Assembly (NCBI RefSeq): GCF_900188185.1
Contig: NZ_FZPA01000007.1
Span: 124,001 to 188,000 of the forward strand
From: Sphingopyxis indica
GTDB taxonomy: Bacteria; Pseudomonadota; Alphaproteobacteria; Sphingomonadales; Sphingomonadaceae
Direction of reading: 5' to 3'
DNA length: 64,000 nucleotides
The notes beneath the pieces are model-generated. The model was not told the origin of the DNA. It searched no databases and saw only the letters and a list, made by a program, of their open reading frames with translations. Position 1 is the stretch's first letter. Every line of letters begins with the position of its first letter. The position numbers were made by a program, and so were the translations under genes. Positions 30,504 to 38,689 of this stretch are shown here, in pieces.

Positions 30504-31210
30504 GCGAGATGCTTTGCGAAAAAGTCGCGCGTGCGCCCGTCGGCGAGCTGCGCCCCGGCTTCGTCGCGGCGGTCGCCGCTCGTCGCCGCGAAGCCATGGT
30601 CGAGCCCTTGATAGTCGTGGAGCGTGACCTTCGGATGCGGACCCAGCGCTTCGTGCATCTTTGCCTGGGCTTCGGCGCTGACGAAATGGTCGGCGGTCGG
30701 GACGTGGAGCATCAGCGGGTTCGAGTTCGCGTGGCTTTCGTTGAGCATCGTGTCGATCATCACGCCATAATAGCCGACCGAGGCGTCGATGTCGGTGCGC
30801 GCTGCGGCCATATAGGCGAGCCGCCCCCCGAGGCAGAAGCCGACGCAGCCGATCCGGTCGGCGCCCGCGGCGCGCAGCCAGCGGATCGCCGCTTCGATAT
30901 CCTTGACTCCCTTGTCGGGATCGAACTGGCCGAAATAGCCGAGCGCCTCGTTCATCTCGGCCTCGACATCGGGATCGAGTTCGATGCCGGGAGCGAAGCG
31001 CCAGAAGATGTCGGGCGCGATGGCGAGATAGCCGAGCGCGGCCCAGTCGTCGCATTTCTTGCGGATGCCCGCGTTGACGCCGAAGATTTCGGGGATGACG
31101 ATGATCGCGCGCGCGCTGTCGGCGTCGGGGCGCGCGACATAGGCCGGGATGTCGCCTTCGCCGTCGAGCGCTGGGATGGTGATGTTGGTCGGGGCTTCGT
31201 TCGCGGACAT
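30500..31210 (-). CDS. Dienelactone hydrolase family protein
   Basis: An alpha/beta hydrolase of the dienelactone hydrolase type. The 236-residue product has the nucleophile Cys in VGFCLGGRLA, the acid in PTADHFVS and the His in GLDHGFAA, the Cys-Asp-His triad of the family. It starts MSANEAPTNITIPALDGEGDIPAYVARPD, with the domain fitting from the first strand. It forms an operon with the SnoaL-like gene. A role in aromatic lactone breakdown is possible but no pathway genes lie nearby. Confidence 0.88.
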   Translation of the reverse strand: MSANEAPTNITIPALDGEGDIPAYVARPDADSARAIIVIPEIFGVNAGIRKKCDDWAALGYLAIAPDIFWRFAPGIELDPDVEAEMNEALGYFGQFDPDKGVKDIEAAIRWLRAAGADRIGCVGFCLGGRLAYMAAARTDIDASVGYYGVMIDTMLNESHANSNPLMLHVPTADHFVSAEAQAKMHEALGPHPKVTLHDYQGLDHGFAATSGDRRDEAGAQLADGRTRDFFAKHLA

Positions 31211-31315
31211 CGCGGCTCTCCTCGCTCTTGATAATTGTCGGTCAAAGCGCGAAGCTAGCGGTGCGGGGCAAGCGGCTCAAGCGTCAAGGCCCGCGCCGGG
31301 GCAGGAGATTGGGCG

Positions 31316-31606
31316 ATGAAATTCAATATCGAGATCGATTGCACCCCCGAAGAGGCGCGCCGGCTGGTCGGACTCCCCGATCTTGAACCGCTGCACGATA
31401 TTTATCTGGCCCGCGTCAAGGAGTTGATGGCGAAGGGCATCACCCCCGACATGGTGCAGGCGATGGTCAAAAGCTGGGTTCCGATGGGCGAGAGCGGGCT
31501 GAGCCTGATCCAGTCGCTGCTCGGCCAGTTCGGCGGCGGGATGATGGGCACGCCGCCCAGGGGCGCCGATGCGGACGACAAGCCGGCGCGGGGGCGCAAG
31601 AGCTGA
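31316..31606 (+). CDS. Small DUF6489-type protein
   Basis: A 96-residue protein of an alphaproteobacterial family without known function. It starts MKFNIEIDCTPEEARRLVGLPDLEPLHDIY, has a predicted amphipathic helical middle (VKELMAKGITPDMVQAMVKSW) and a glycine-rich LLGQFGGGMMG segment, then a charged disordered tail. It directly precedes mnmE; its TGA stop overlaps the CTG codon that may be the mnmE start. Confidence 0.75.
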   Translation: MKFNIEIDCTPEEARRLVGLPDLEPLHDIYLARVKELMAKGITPDMVQAMVKSWVPMGESGLSLIQSLLGQFGGGMMGTPPRGADADDKPARGRKS

Positions 31607-32934
31607 CCGACGACCGGAGTAGCGACACGATTTTCGCGCTGTCGAGCGGGATGCCGCCGGCGGCGATCGCGGTCGTACGCATCAGCGGGGAAGGGGCGGG
31701 GGCGGCGCTCGCCGCGCTTGCCGGATGCGTGCCCGAAGCGCGCCGCGCGTCGCTCCGCGAGCTGAAGGATGCCGGCGGTGCGCCGCTCGATCGCGCGCTG
31801 ATCCTGTGGTTTCCCGGCCCCGCGACCGCGACCGGCGAGGATCTGGCCGAGCTGCATCTGCACGGCGGTCGCGCGGTGGTCGCGGCGGTCGAGGCGGCGC
31901 TCGCGGCGATGCCGGGTCTGCGCCGCGCCGAGGCGGGGGAGTTCACGCGGCGCGCGTTTCTGAATGGGCGGATCGACCTGGCCGAAGCCGAGGGGCTTGC
32001 CGACCTGCTGGCGGCGGAGACCGAGAGCCAGCGGGTGCAGGCGCTCGGGATGGCGAGCGGGCATGTGTCGTGCGCGGTCGCGGCGTGGCAGGAGCGGCTG
32101 CTCGGATTGATGGCGCAGGTCGAGGCCGAGCTCAACTTCTCCGATGAGGAGGATGTCGAACTTTCCGATGATTGCGCATATCGCGTAGCAAGTGCGATGC
32201 AGGCGCTGGCGGGGGAGCTGGGCGAATGGCTGGAGCGCCCGGCGGCGGAGGTGATCGCCGAGGGGCTTTCGGTGGTGATCGCGGGTCCACCTAATGCAGG
32301 AAAATCTACACTTATCAATGCATTAGCTAAGAGAGAGCTGGCGATCGTGTCGCCGGTTGCGGGGACGACGCGCGACGTGATCGAAACGCCGCTCGCGCTC
32401 GACGGAATCGCGATGCGCTTTTCGGACACCGCCGGGATGCGCGGGGACAGTGCCGATGCGATCGAGGCGATCGGGATCGACCGCGCGAAGGCGGCGGTCG
32501 CCGCGGCCGACATCCTGCTGTGGCTCGGCCCACCCGACGCGGCGCCCGCGCACCCGCGCTGCCTGCGCATCGCCGCGCAGGCCGACCGCTGGCGCGGCGA
32601 TGCGCAGGCCGAGGCGGAGGCGGCGCGGTGCGATCTGATCCTGTCGGCGGCGAGCGGCGAGGGGATGGATGCGCTGCACCGCGCGATCGTCGCCGCGGCG
32701 CGCACGCTGCTCCCGCGCGAGGGCGAGGCGGCGCTGCGCCGGCGCCAGCGCGACGCACTCGCCGAAGCGAAGGCCTGGCTCGACGTCGAGCCGGGCTCGC
32801 ACGAAGCGGCCGACCTGATCCTGCTCGCCGAGCGGCTGCGGCTCGCGGCGAGCGCGCTCGACCGCATCACCGGCCGCGCCGGGGTCGAGGAGATGCTCGA
32901 CGCGCTGTTCGGCCGCTTTTGCATCGGGAAATGA
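31603..32934 (+). CDS. mnmE: tRNA modification GTPase MnmE, probably started at a non-standard codon
   Basis: MnmE with MnmG makes the cmnm5U modification at tRNA wobble uridines. The usual N-terminal motif DTIFALSSGMPPAAIAVVRISG spans the first ATG (31651), so residues before it belong to the protein; no in-frame ATG, GTG or TTG lies upstream. CTG at 31603, overlapping the previous stop as CTGA, or ATT at 31630 are candidates. The G domain has GPPNAGKST (residues 212-220 counted from the ATG at 31651) and the C-terminus ends CIGK, as required. The P-loop codons are oddly AT-rich (see findings). From the ATG alone the product is 427 residues; from CTG it is 443. Confidence 0.93.
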   Translation: MTDDRSSDTIFALSSGMPPAAIAVVRISGEGAGAALAALAGCVPEARRASLRELKDAGGAPLDRALILWFPGPATATGEDLAELHLHGGRAVVAAVEAALAAMPGLRRAEAGEFTRRAFLNGRIDLAEAEGLADLLAAETESQRVQALGMASGHVSCAVAAWQERLLGLMAQVEAELNFSDEEDVELSDDCAYRVASAMQALAGELGEWLERPAAEVIAEGLSVVIAGPPNAGKSTLINALAKRELAIVSPVAGTTRDVIETPLALDGIAMRFSDTAGMRGDSADAIEAIGIDRAKAAVAAADILLWLGPPDAAPAHPRCLRIAAQADRWRGDAQAEAEAARCDLILSAASGEGMDALHRAIVAAARTLLPREGEAALRRRQRDALAEAKAWLDVEPGSHEAADLILLAERLRLAASALDRITGRAGVEEMLDALFGRFCIGK

Positions 32935-32950
32935 TGTTCCACGTGAAACG
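32935..32950. promoter_or_regulatory. parS centromere site 1 (near-consensus)
   Basis: TGTTCCACGTGAAACG begins on the base after the mnmE stop. It departs from the perfect palindrome only at one internal position and the last base, and matches the conserved ParB-binding parS core. parA and parB lie 3.7 kb downstream. Confidence 0.85.
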
Positions 32951-33009
32951 CCGCGCCCGTCGCAGCGCGGTGGATTCGCACACATCTTTGAGCTAAGGGC
33001 GCCGCCATC

Positions 33010-34881
33010 ATGCAGGATCGCGCAGCATATGATGTCCTCGTCGTCGGCGGGGGACATGCCGGGACCGAGGCCGCGGCGGCCGCGGCGCGGCTTGGTGCGC
33101 GCGTTGCGCTGGTCAGTTTCGACCCGGCGCTGATCGGCACCATGTCGTGCAACCCGGCGATCGGCGGACTCGGCAAAGGGCATCTGATGCGCGAGGTCGA
33201 CGCGCTCGACGGATGGATGGCGCGCGCCGCCGACGCCGCCGCAATCCATTACCGGATGCTCAACGCGTCGAAGGGCGCGGCGGTGCAGGGGCCGCGCATT
33301 CAGGCCGACCGCAAGCTTTATCGCGAGGCGATCCAGTCGCTGCTCGCGGCGGAGACGGGGATCGAAGTCGTGGCGGGCGAAGCCGCCGCGCTGATCCTGT
33401 CGGACGACGGCGCGCGCGTCGAGGGGCTCGAACTCGGCGACGGCACGCGCCTCGCGGCGCGCGCGGTGGTGCTCGCGACGGGCACCTTCCTCGGCGGGCG
33501 GCTGTTCCGCGGCGAGGAACGGATGGCGGGCGGGCGCATCGGCGAGGCGGGCGCGCACCGGCTCGCCGAACAGCTGCGCGCGGCGAAGCTGCCGATGGCG
33601 CGGCTCAAGACGGGCACGCCGCCGCGGCTCGATGGGCGGACGATCGACTGGGCGCGGCTCGTCGAGCAGCCGTCGGACAGCGCCGAGGGTGCGAGCTGGA
33701 CCTGTTCCACGTGGAACAGCGGCCGGACGGTGCCGCAGATTTTCTGCGCGATCACGCGCACCAATGCCAAGTCGCACGCGATCATCGCGGCGAATCTCGA
33801 CCGCTCGCCCTTGTTCACCGGCGCGATCGGCGCGGCGGGACCGCGCTATTGCCCGTCGATCGAGGACAAGATCCACCGCTTCGCCGACCGCGACGGGCAT
33901 CAGGTGTTTCTGGAGCCCGAGGGGCTCGACAGCACCCTGGTCTATCCGAACGGCATTTCGACCTCGCTTCCCGCCGACGTCCAGCTGGCGATGCTGCGAA
34001 CGATGGAGGGGCTCGAGGCGGTCGAGATGGTCGTGCCGGGCTATGCGGTCGAATATGACCATATCGACCCGCGCGCGCTCGACCGGACGTTGCAGGTGCG
34101 CGCCATCGGCGGACTGTGGTGCGCGGGGCAGATCAACGGGACCACCGGCTATGAAGAAGCGGCGGCGCAGGGGCTGGTCGCGGGGGCGAACGCCGCGCTG
34201 GCGGTGCAGGGGCGCGATCCGCTGATCCTCGACCGTTCGCTCTCCTACATCGGGGTGATGGTCGACGATCTGGTGCTGCAGGGGGTGACCGAGCCGTACC
34301 GGATGCTCACCGCGCGCGCCGAATATCGGCTGCGGCTGCGCGCCGACAATGCCGCGACGCGGCTTACTCCGCACGGGATCGACATCGGGCTCGTCCGCCC
34401 GGCGACCGCTGCGCGGTTCGAGGCGCGCATGGCGACACGCGCGCGCGCCGCGGCGCTGCTCGACGCGCCGGTCGCGAGCAGCGATTATGCGGCGGTCGGG
34501 CTGGCGCTGCCCGGCGACGGGACCCTGCGGCGGCGCGTCGACCTGCTCCGCTACGCCGGGGTGACGATGGCGACGCTCGGGGCGCTGGCGCCAGAGCTTG
34601 CCGCGATCGACCCCGCGATCCTCGCCGAACTCGCCGAGGACGCGCATTACGCCCCCTATATCGCGCGCCAGGACGCCGAACTGCGCGCGCTCGCGGCGAA
34701 CGAGGCGATCGCGCTCGACCCCGCGCTCGACTATGCCGCGATCGGCGGCCTGTCGCGCGAGATGGTCGAGCGGCTGTCGAAAGCGCGCCCCGAAACGCTG
34801 GGACAGGCGGCGCGCATCGACGGCGTGACCCCGGCGGCGCTGACCGCGATCATGGTGCATAGCCGGCGACGCGCGGCTTGA
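33010..34881 (+). CDS. mnmG: tRNA uridine-5-carboxymethylaminomethyl synthesis enzyme MnmG (GidA)
   Basis: The FAD partner of MnmE. The 623-residue product has the FAD-binding [12 protein letters not shown] (residues 11-22), the [15 protein letters not shown] motif, the catalytic Cys281 in [11 protein letters not shown], and the C-terminal helical domain. Residues 232-236 (CSTWN) in a variable loop are encoded by a perfect parS palindrome. The ATG at 33010 lies 75 bases after mnmE. Length is normal for the family. Confidence 0.97.
   Translation: MQDRAAYDVLVVGGGHAGTEAAAAAARLGARVALVSFDPALIGTMSCNPAIGGLGKGHLMREVDALDGWMARAADAAAIHYRMLNASKGAAVQGPRIQADRKLYREAIQSLLAAETGIEVVAGEAAALILSDDGARVEGLELGDGTRLAARAVVLATGTFLGGRLFRGEERMAGGRIGEAGAHRLAEQLRAAKLPMARLKTGTPPRLDGRTIDWARLVEQPSDSAEGASWTCSTWNSGRTVPQIFCAITRTNAKSHAIIAANLDRSPLFTGAIGAAGPRYCPSIEDKIHRFADRDGHQVFLEPEGLDSTLVYPNGISTSLPADVQLAMLRTMEGLEAVEMVVPGYAVEYDHIDPRALDRTLQVRAIGGLWCAGQINGTTGYEEAAAQGLVAGANAALAVQGRDPLILDRSLSYIGVMVDDLVLQGVTEPYRMLTARAEYRLRLRADNAATRLTPHGIDIGLVRPATAARFEARMATRARAAALLDAPVASSDYAAVGLALPGDGTLRRRVDLLRYAGVTMATLGALAPELAAIDPAILAELAEDAHYAPYIARQDAELRALAANEAIALDPALDYAAIGGLSREMVERLSKARPETLGQAARIDGVTPAALTAIMVHSRRRAA
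33703..33718. promoter_or_regulatory. parS site 2, inside mnmG
   Basis: TGTTCCACGTGGAACA is a perfect 16-base palindrome and sits in frame, its first codon TGT coding for Cys232 of MnmG. It is therefore a DNA centromere site that must also be readable as protein. It is part of the three-site cluster upstream of parAB. Confidence 0.9.
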
Positions 34882-34950
34882 TTGGTCTGATTTGGGCCAA
34901 GGCCGCGGCGGGTCTCACTATGGTCGTCGTCTCGACGTGAGGGCGGGCCC

Positions 34951-35601
34951 TCAATTTCCGCCGAAGCGCTCGATGCTGAGAGCCGAAATTTCGTCTTTGA
35001 ACAATCGATAGCGACGCTCGACGTCCAGTATATGCGCCACCTTGGCGGGGCGTTCGCAGTCGAATGCTTGGAGGACGCCGCACATTGCTGCAATGTCGCC
35101 GGATTGACGCGCTCGCGTCCATTCCTCGATCCGATCCGAGTCCAGAATCTGACCCCAAACTCCTTGGTCTTCGTCACCGCCAGATGCCCAGTTGGCATGG
35201 GCCAGCGGACGTTCCATACTTGGTTCGCGCCGCCAGATGTGCGGAATAGTGCCTCGATCTTGAACCCAATATTCCAGTATGCGCACCTGAAGCGATGTCA
35301 TGGTGGCGCCCCCAGCGCACCGCGCGCCGAGTAAATGACACGCAACCGGCGGGTCTCCAACGTTCACTTGGTTCTCGAATGCTACCTGGTCCCTCACGTT
35401 CGCGAATAAGGGCGCTCGGGGGCAAACTGCCACATCGTAGCGCGTCCGACATTCCCGGCATTCCGTATGCACCAAAGCAACTTCGGAAGATATCACCAGC
35501 TCTGGATCAAATGCGCAGTATCGCGGAACGCCATCCAACCACCAGAGGGCACGGTCTGATACGCGATCAATAATATCATCGTACCGCAGAAGCATGACCA
35601 C
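34951..35601 (-). CDS. Unrecognised CxxC protein in a lower-GC patch
   Basis: I do not recognise this 216-residue protein. It starts MVMLLRYDDIIDRVSDRALWWLDGVPRYC and has a likely zinc-binding CRECRTRYDVAVCP stretch (about residues 48-61) with further Cys and His later (VACHLLGARC). The C-terminal third is helical and charged. No signal peptide or membrane segment is seen. Base composition looks clearly lower in GC than the neighbours, and the gene separates mnmG from rsmG, which often adjoin each other. It reads as an insertion of foreign or recently gained DNA, placed beside a repeat cluster. Confidence 0.65.
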   Translation of the reverse strand: MVMLLRYDDIIDRVSDRALWWLDGVPRYCAFDPELVISSEVALVHTECRECRTRYDVAVCPRAPLFANVRDQVAFENQVNVGDPPVACHLLGARCAGGATMTSLQVRILEYWVQDRGTIPHIWRREPSMERPLAHANWASGGDEDQGVWGQILDSDRIEEWTRARQSGDIAAMCGVLQAFDCERPAKVAHILDVERRYRLFKDEISALSIERFGGN

Positions 35602-36010
35602 TTCATTAGTCGCAGAGAGGTTAGGGACATGTGAATGTCGGCGGCTCCTTCGCCGCGTCGCGACCCCGTTGCGCTACGGTACGCCGTCGACCACCGCCGC
35701 TGTCCGCCCCACCCCCTTCCGCAGGCGGGAGGGGAGAGGAATGTTTGCTTGGAGTTCAAACGGCGCCCGGCGCCCGATGGACCCCGGATCAAGGTCCGGA
35801 GTGACGGAAATGGGCGGCGGTGGGATGGGCGCGCGCGCCACTATCTTCATATCCTTGTGTGATTGTCGCTTGCATCTCCGGTAGCGGGGCGTCAGCGGGT
35901 AGTTCGCGCCTTTGTGCCTTTGCTTAAGGCTCCTAAAACCTCACGCAAAGGCGCGAAGAGGAGGCTGGATTCCCGCGGAGGCGCGGCGCGCCGTCTGCGA
36001 CTCCGCGGGA
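35602..36010. repeat. Cluster of different palindromic repeats upstream of rsmG
   Basis: No gene is supported here. Four repeats lie in series: a degenerate copy of the CCCCTCCCGC palindrome (about 35705-35737, better copies at 61394-61509); a CCGGATCAAGGTCCGG unit (35784-35799); a short inverted pair TTCGCGCCTTTG / CAAAGGCGCGAA (35903-35914, 35946-35957) like the arms of the dispersed elements; and ATTCCCGCGGAG / CTCCGCGGGAAT (35969-35980, 36001-36012), which runs into the rsmG start. The promoters of the CxxC gene and rsmG must also be here. Confidence 0.7.
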
Positions 36011-36697
36011 ATGACAAATTTGGGTAGATGGCTGGTGAGTTCCGATCATGCGGTTTTGGCGAGCGAGGCGGAGGCGCGGGATTGGATCGCCGACGTCCTT
36101 TCGCCGACGGCTGAGCAATGGGCACGGCTCGAGCGCTTTGCGGCGATGCTCGTTGCCGAGAATGCACGGCAGAATCTGATCGCGGCGTCGACGGTGCCGA
36201 ACCTGTGGGTGCGGCATATCGCCGACAGCGCGCAATTGCTGGACCTCGACCGCGACGGCGCGGGGCTTTGGGTCGATCTGGGGAGCGGACCGGGACTGCC
36301 GGGGCTGGTGGTGGCGATCCTGTCGGAGCGGCCGGTGCTGCTCGTCGAGTCGCGGAGGCGCCGGTGCGACTTTTTGCGCGACGTCGCGGTCGAGCTGAAA
36401 TTGCGCCATGTCGCGGTCGCCGAGGCGCGGCTCGAGGCGGTCGAAACGCGGCCGGCCGGCACCATCAGCGCGCGCGCCTTTGCGCCGCTCGACCGGCTGA
36501 TCGACTTATCCGCGCGTTTTTCCACCGAATCGACGCGCTGGCTGCTGCCAAAGGGGCGAAATGCGGTTAAGGAACTGGCATTGCTCCCGCGAGCATGGCA
36601 GAGTCTGTTCCACGTGGAACATAGTCGAACCGATGCCGAGAGCCGCATCCTGGTCGGGCAAGGGCGTATCGCGCCGAAAAAGCGAGGAAAAGCATGA
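36011..36697 (+). CDS. rsmG: 16S rRNA (guanine527-N7)-methyltransferase
   Basis: RsmG methylates G527 of 16S rRNA; its loss gives low-level streptomycin resistance in other bacteria. The 228-residue product has the SAM motif VDLGSGPGLPG (88-98) and the FLRDVAVELKL and AFAPLDRLIDLS segments. The start ATG at 36011 is formed by the end of a palindromic repeat; GTG at 36035 or TTG at 36020 are alternatives that would leave the repeat non-coding. Residues 199-204 (LFHVEH) overlie parS site 3. The stop overlaps parA by four bases. Confidence 0.93.
   Translation: MTNLGRWLVSSDHAVLASEAEARDWIADVLSPTAEQWARLERFAAMLVAENARQNLIAASTVPNLWVRHIADSAQLLDLDRDGAGLWVDLGSGPGLPGLVVAILSERPVLLVESRRRRCDFLRDVAVELKLRHVAVAEARLEAVETRPAGTISARAFAPLDRLIDLSARFSTESTRWLLPKGRNAVKELALLPRAWQSLFHVEHSRTDAESRILVGQGRIAPKKRGKA
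36606..36621. promoter_or_regulatory. parS site 3, inside rsmG
   Basis: A second perfect TGTTCCACGTGGAACA, read in frame as part of the codons for LFHVEH near the RsmG C-terminus, only 70 bases before the parA start. With sites 1 and 2 it makes a 3.7-kb parS cluster next to parAB. Confidence 0.92.
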
Positions 36698-37476
36698 TCC
36701 GTATCGCCGTGGCGAACCAGAAGGGCGGGGTCGGCAAGACGACGACCGCGATCAACCTGGCCACGGCGCTCGCGGCGACCGGCTGGCGCACGCTGATTAT
36801 CGACCTCGATCCGCAGGGCAACGCCTCGACCGGGCTCGGCATCAGTCAGGCGCAGCGCGAATTTTCGAGCTACGACCTGCTGCGCGCCGATGCGACGCTC
36901 GCCGAATGCGCGATCCATACCGCGGTGCCGCGGCTCGACATCGTTCCCGCGACGGTCGACCTGTCGGGCGCCGAGATCGAGCTGGTCGATTATGAGGACC
37001 GGCTGCACCGGCTGCAAAAGGCGCTGGCGAGCGCCGAAGCGGGGCAGTGGGACATCTGCCTGATCGACTGCCCGCCGTCGCTCGGCATGTTGACCTTGAA
37101 CGCGCTGATCGCCGCCGAATCGCTGATCGTGCCGCTGCAGTGCGAATTTTTCGCCCTCGAAGGGCTGAGCCAGCTGCTCACCACGGTCGAGCGCGTGCGC
37201 GGGCGCTTCAACCCGCAGCTGTTCATCCTCGGCGTGGCGCTGACGATGTTCGACCGGCGCAACCGGCTGACCGATCAGGTGTCGGACGATGTGCGCGAAT
37301 GCCTGGGGCCGGTGGTGTTCGAGACGGTGATCCCGCGCAATGTCCGGCTGTCCGAGGCGCCGAGCCACGGGCTCCCCGCGCTGATCTATGACCATCGCTG
37401 TCCCGGATCGGCGGCCTATATCGCGCTCGCGCGCGAGCTGATTGATCGCCTGCCCAATATACGCAAGGCTGCTTAA
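36694..37476 (+). CDS. parA: Chromosome partitioning ATPase ParA (Soj)
   Basis: ParA is a Walker-type ATPase that coats the nucleoid and pulls ParB-parS complexes apart. The 260-residue product has the deviant Walker A motif KGGVGKTT (residues 10-17), the LIIDLDPQGNAS Walker A' region and ICLIDCPPSLG as Walker B. The lack of an N-terminal DNA-binding domain marks it as the chromosomal type. It overlaps rsmG by four bases and parB by one. Confidence 0.97.
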   Translation: MIRIAVANQKGGVGKTTTAINLATALAATGWRTLIIDLDPQGNASTGLGISQAQREFSSYDLLRADATLAECAIHTAVPRLDIVPATVDLSGAEIELVDYEDRLHRLQKALASAEAGQWDICLIDCPPSLGMLTLNALIAAESLIVPLQCEFFALEGLSQLLTTVERVRGRFNPQLFILGVALTMFDRRNRLTDQVSDDVRECLGPVVFETVIPRNVRLSEAPSHGLPALIYDHRCPGSAAYIALARELIDRLPNIRKAA

Positions 37477-38435
37477 TGTCTGAAAAGAAAGAAGAAACTG
37501 TCCAGTCCCCGGCGCGCAAGCGGCCATCGGGGCTCGGGCGCGGATTGAATGCGCTGTTCGGAGATGCCGCGGTCGAATCGCCGGTGCTCGCGAGTCAGGG
37601 CGGCGCCCGCGCGGCGGATCCGCGCGCGACCGGCGATTCGGTGCAGCATATAGCGGTCGGCGCGATCCGCCCGCTGCCGGGGCAGCCGCGGCGGCGTTTC
37701 GACGAGGAGGCGATCGCCGAGCTCGCCGAATCAATCGCGGCGCGCGGGCTGCTCCAGCCGATCATCGTCCGCCGCGCCCCGGGCGGCGAGGGCTATCAGC
37801 TCGTCGCGGGCGAGCGGCGCTGGCGCGCGGCGCAGCGCGCGGGGCTGCACCAGATCCCCGCGCTGGTGCGCGACCTCGACGATGCCGCGACCTATGAGAT
37901 CGCGCTCGTCGAGAATATCCAGCGCCAGGACCTCAACGCGATCGAAGAAGCGAACGCCTATCGCAAGCTGATCGAGGATTTCGGGCACAGCCAGGATGCG
38001 CTCGCGCGGCTCGTCGGCAAGTCGCGCAGCCATGTCGCGAATCTGATGCGCCTGCTCGACCTGCCGCGCGGGGTGCAGGATCTGGTCAGTGACGGCAGCC
38101 TTGCGATGGGCCATGCGCGCGCGCTGATCGGGGCCGAGGGCGCCGAGGCGATCGCGCGCAAGGTGGTCAGGGACGGGCTGTCGGTGCGCGCGGTCGAGGC
38201 GCTGGTGCGCGCCGAAAAGGGCGGGGGGCGGGGGCCGCCGCTCGAATATAAGAGCATGGACGGCGTCGGGCGCGATCCAGACATCATGGCGGTCGAGCGG
38301 CATCTGTCCGAACTGCTGGGGATCGGCGTCGCGATCCAATATGGCGGCGGCGGCAAGGGCGCGCTGACGCTCAGATTCGCCTCGCTCGACCAGCTCGACA
38401 TGATCTGCCAGCGCCTGTCGGGCGAGGGAATCTGA
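37476..38435 (+). CDS. parB: Chromosome partitioning protein ParB (Spo0J)
   Basis: ParB is the CTP-dependent clamp that loads at parS and spreads along DNA. The 319-residue product has the ParA-contact segment LGRGLNALFGD (20-30), the CTP-binding GERRWRA (113-119) and ENIQRQDLN (146-154), a helix-turn-helix around 172-193 (SQDALARLVGKSRSHVANLMRL) and a C-terminal dimerisation domain. Its targets, three parS sites, lie within 5 kb upstream. Confidence 0.97.
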   Translation: MSEKKEETVQSPARKRPSGLGRGLNALFGDAAVESPVLASQGGARAADPRATGDSVQHIAVGAIRPLPGQPRRRFDEEAIAELAESIAARGLLQPIIVRRAPGGEGYQLVAGERRWRAAQRAGLHQIPALVRDLDDAATYEIALVENIQRQDLNAIEEANAYRKLIEDFGHSQDALARLVGKSRSHVANLMRLLDLPRGVQDLVSDGSLAMGHARALIGAEGAEAIARKVVRDGLSVRAVEALVRAEKGGGRGPPLEYKSMDGVGRDPDIMAVERHLSELLGIGVAIQYGGGGKGALTLRFASLDQLDMICQRLSGEGI

Positions 38436-38573
38436 GCCCCGCGAATCGGCGCGGCTATGGCGCACATCTGTGTCATGGCGGGGCGATGACATCGTCGTAC
38501 GGCGGCAGCGTTTTCGCGAAATTTCCATAAGGTATTGGGAAACAATAAAAGTTCTGGCGCATCAGCATGAACC

Positions 38574-38589
38574 CTAACGTGCCGTTAAC
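38574..38589 (+). promoter_or_regulatory. Candidate CtrA-binding site upstream of the pilin cluster
   Basis: CTAA-N7-TTAAC (38574-38589) differs from the alphaproteobacterial CtrA consensus TTAA-N7-TTAA by one base. It lies about 100 bases ahead of the DUF4402 pilin gene. CtrA controls surface structures in alphaproteobacteria, which would suit the gene. One near-match in a 254-base region can arise by chance, so this is tentative. The rest of that region shows no other clear element. Confidence 0.35.
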
Positions 38590-38689
38590 CATGGTCGCTG
38601 GCAAAGATTGAACGGGTGATGCGCTAGACGGTCCTTCGAATGGGGTGGGATTTCCATTCGACTTTCGATTGATCAAGGGACCAAATCAT

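Noticed and set aside
32323-34860. An 845-codon open frame antisense to mnmE and mnmG
   Set aside because: Low-complexity Arg-rich product without motifs, fully covered by two well-recognised genes on the other strand.
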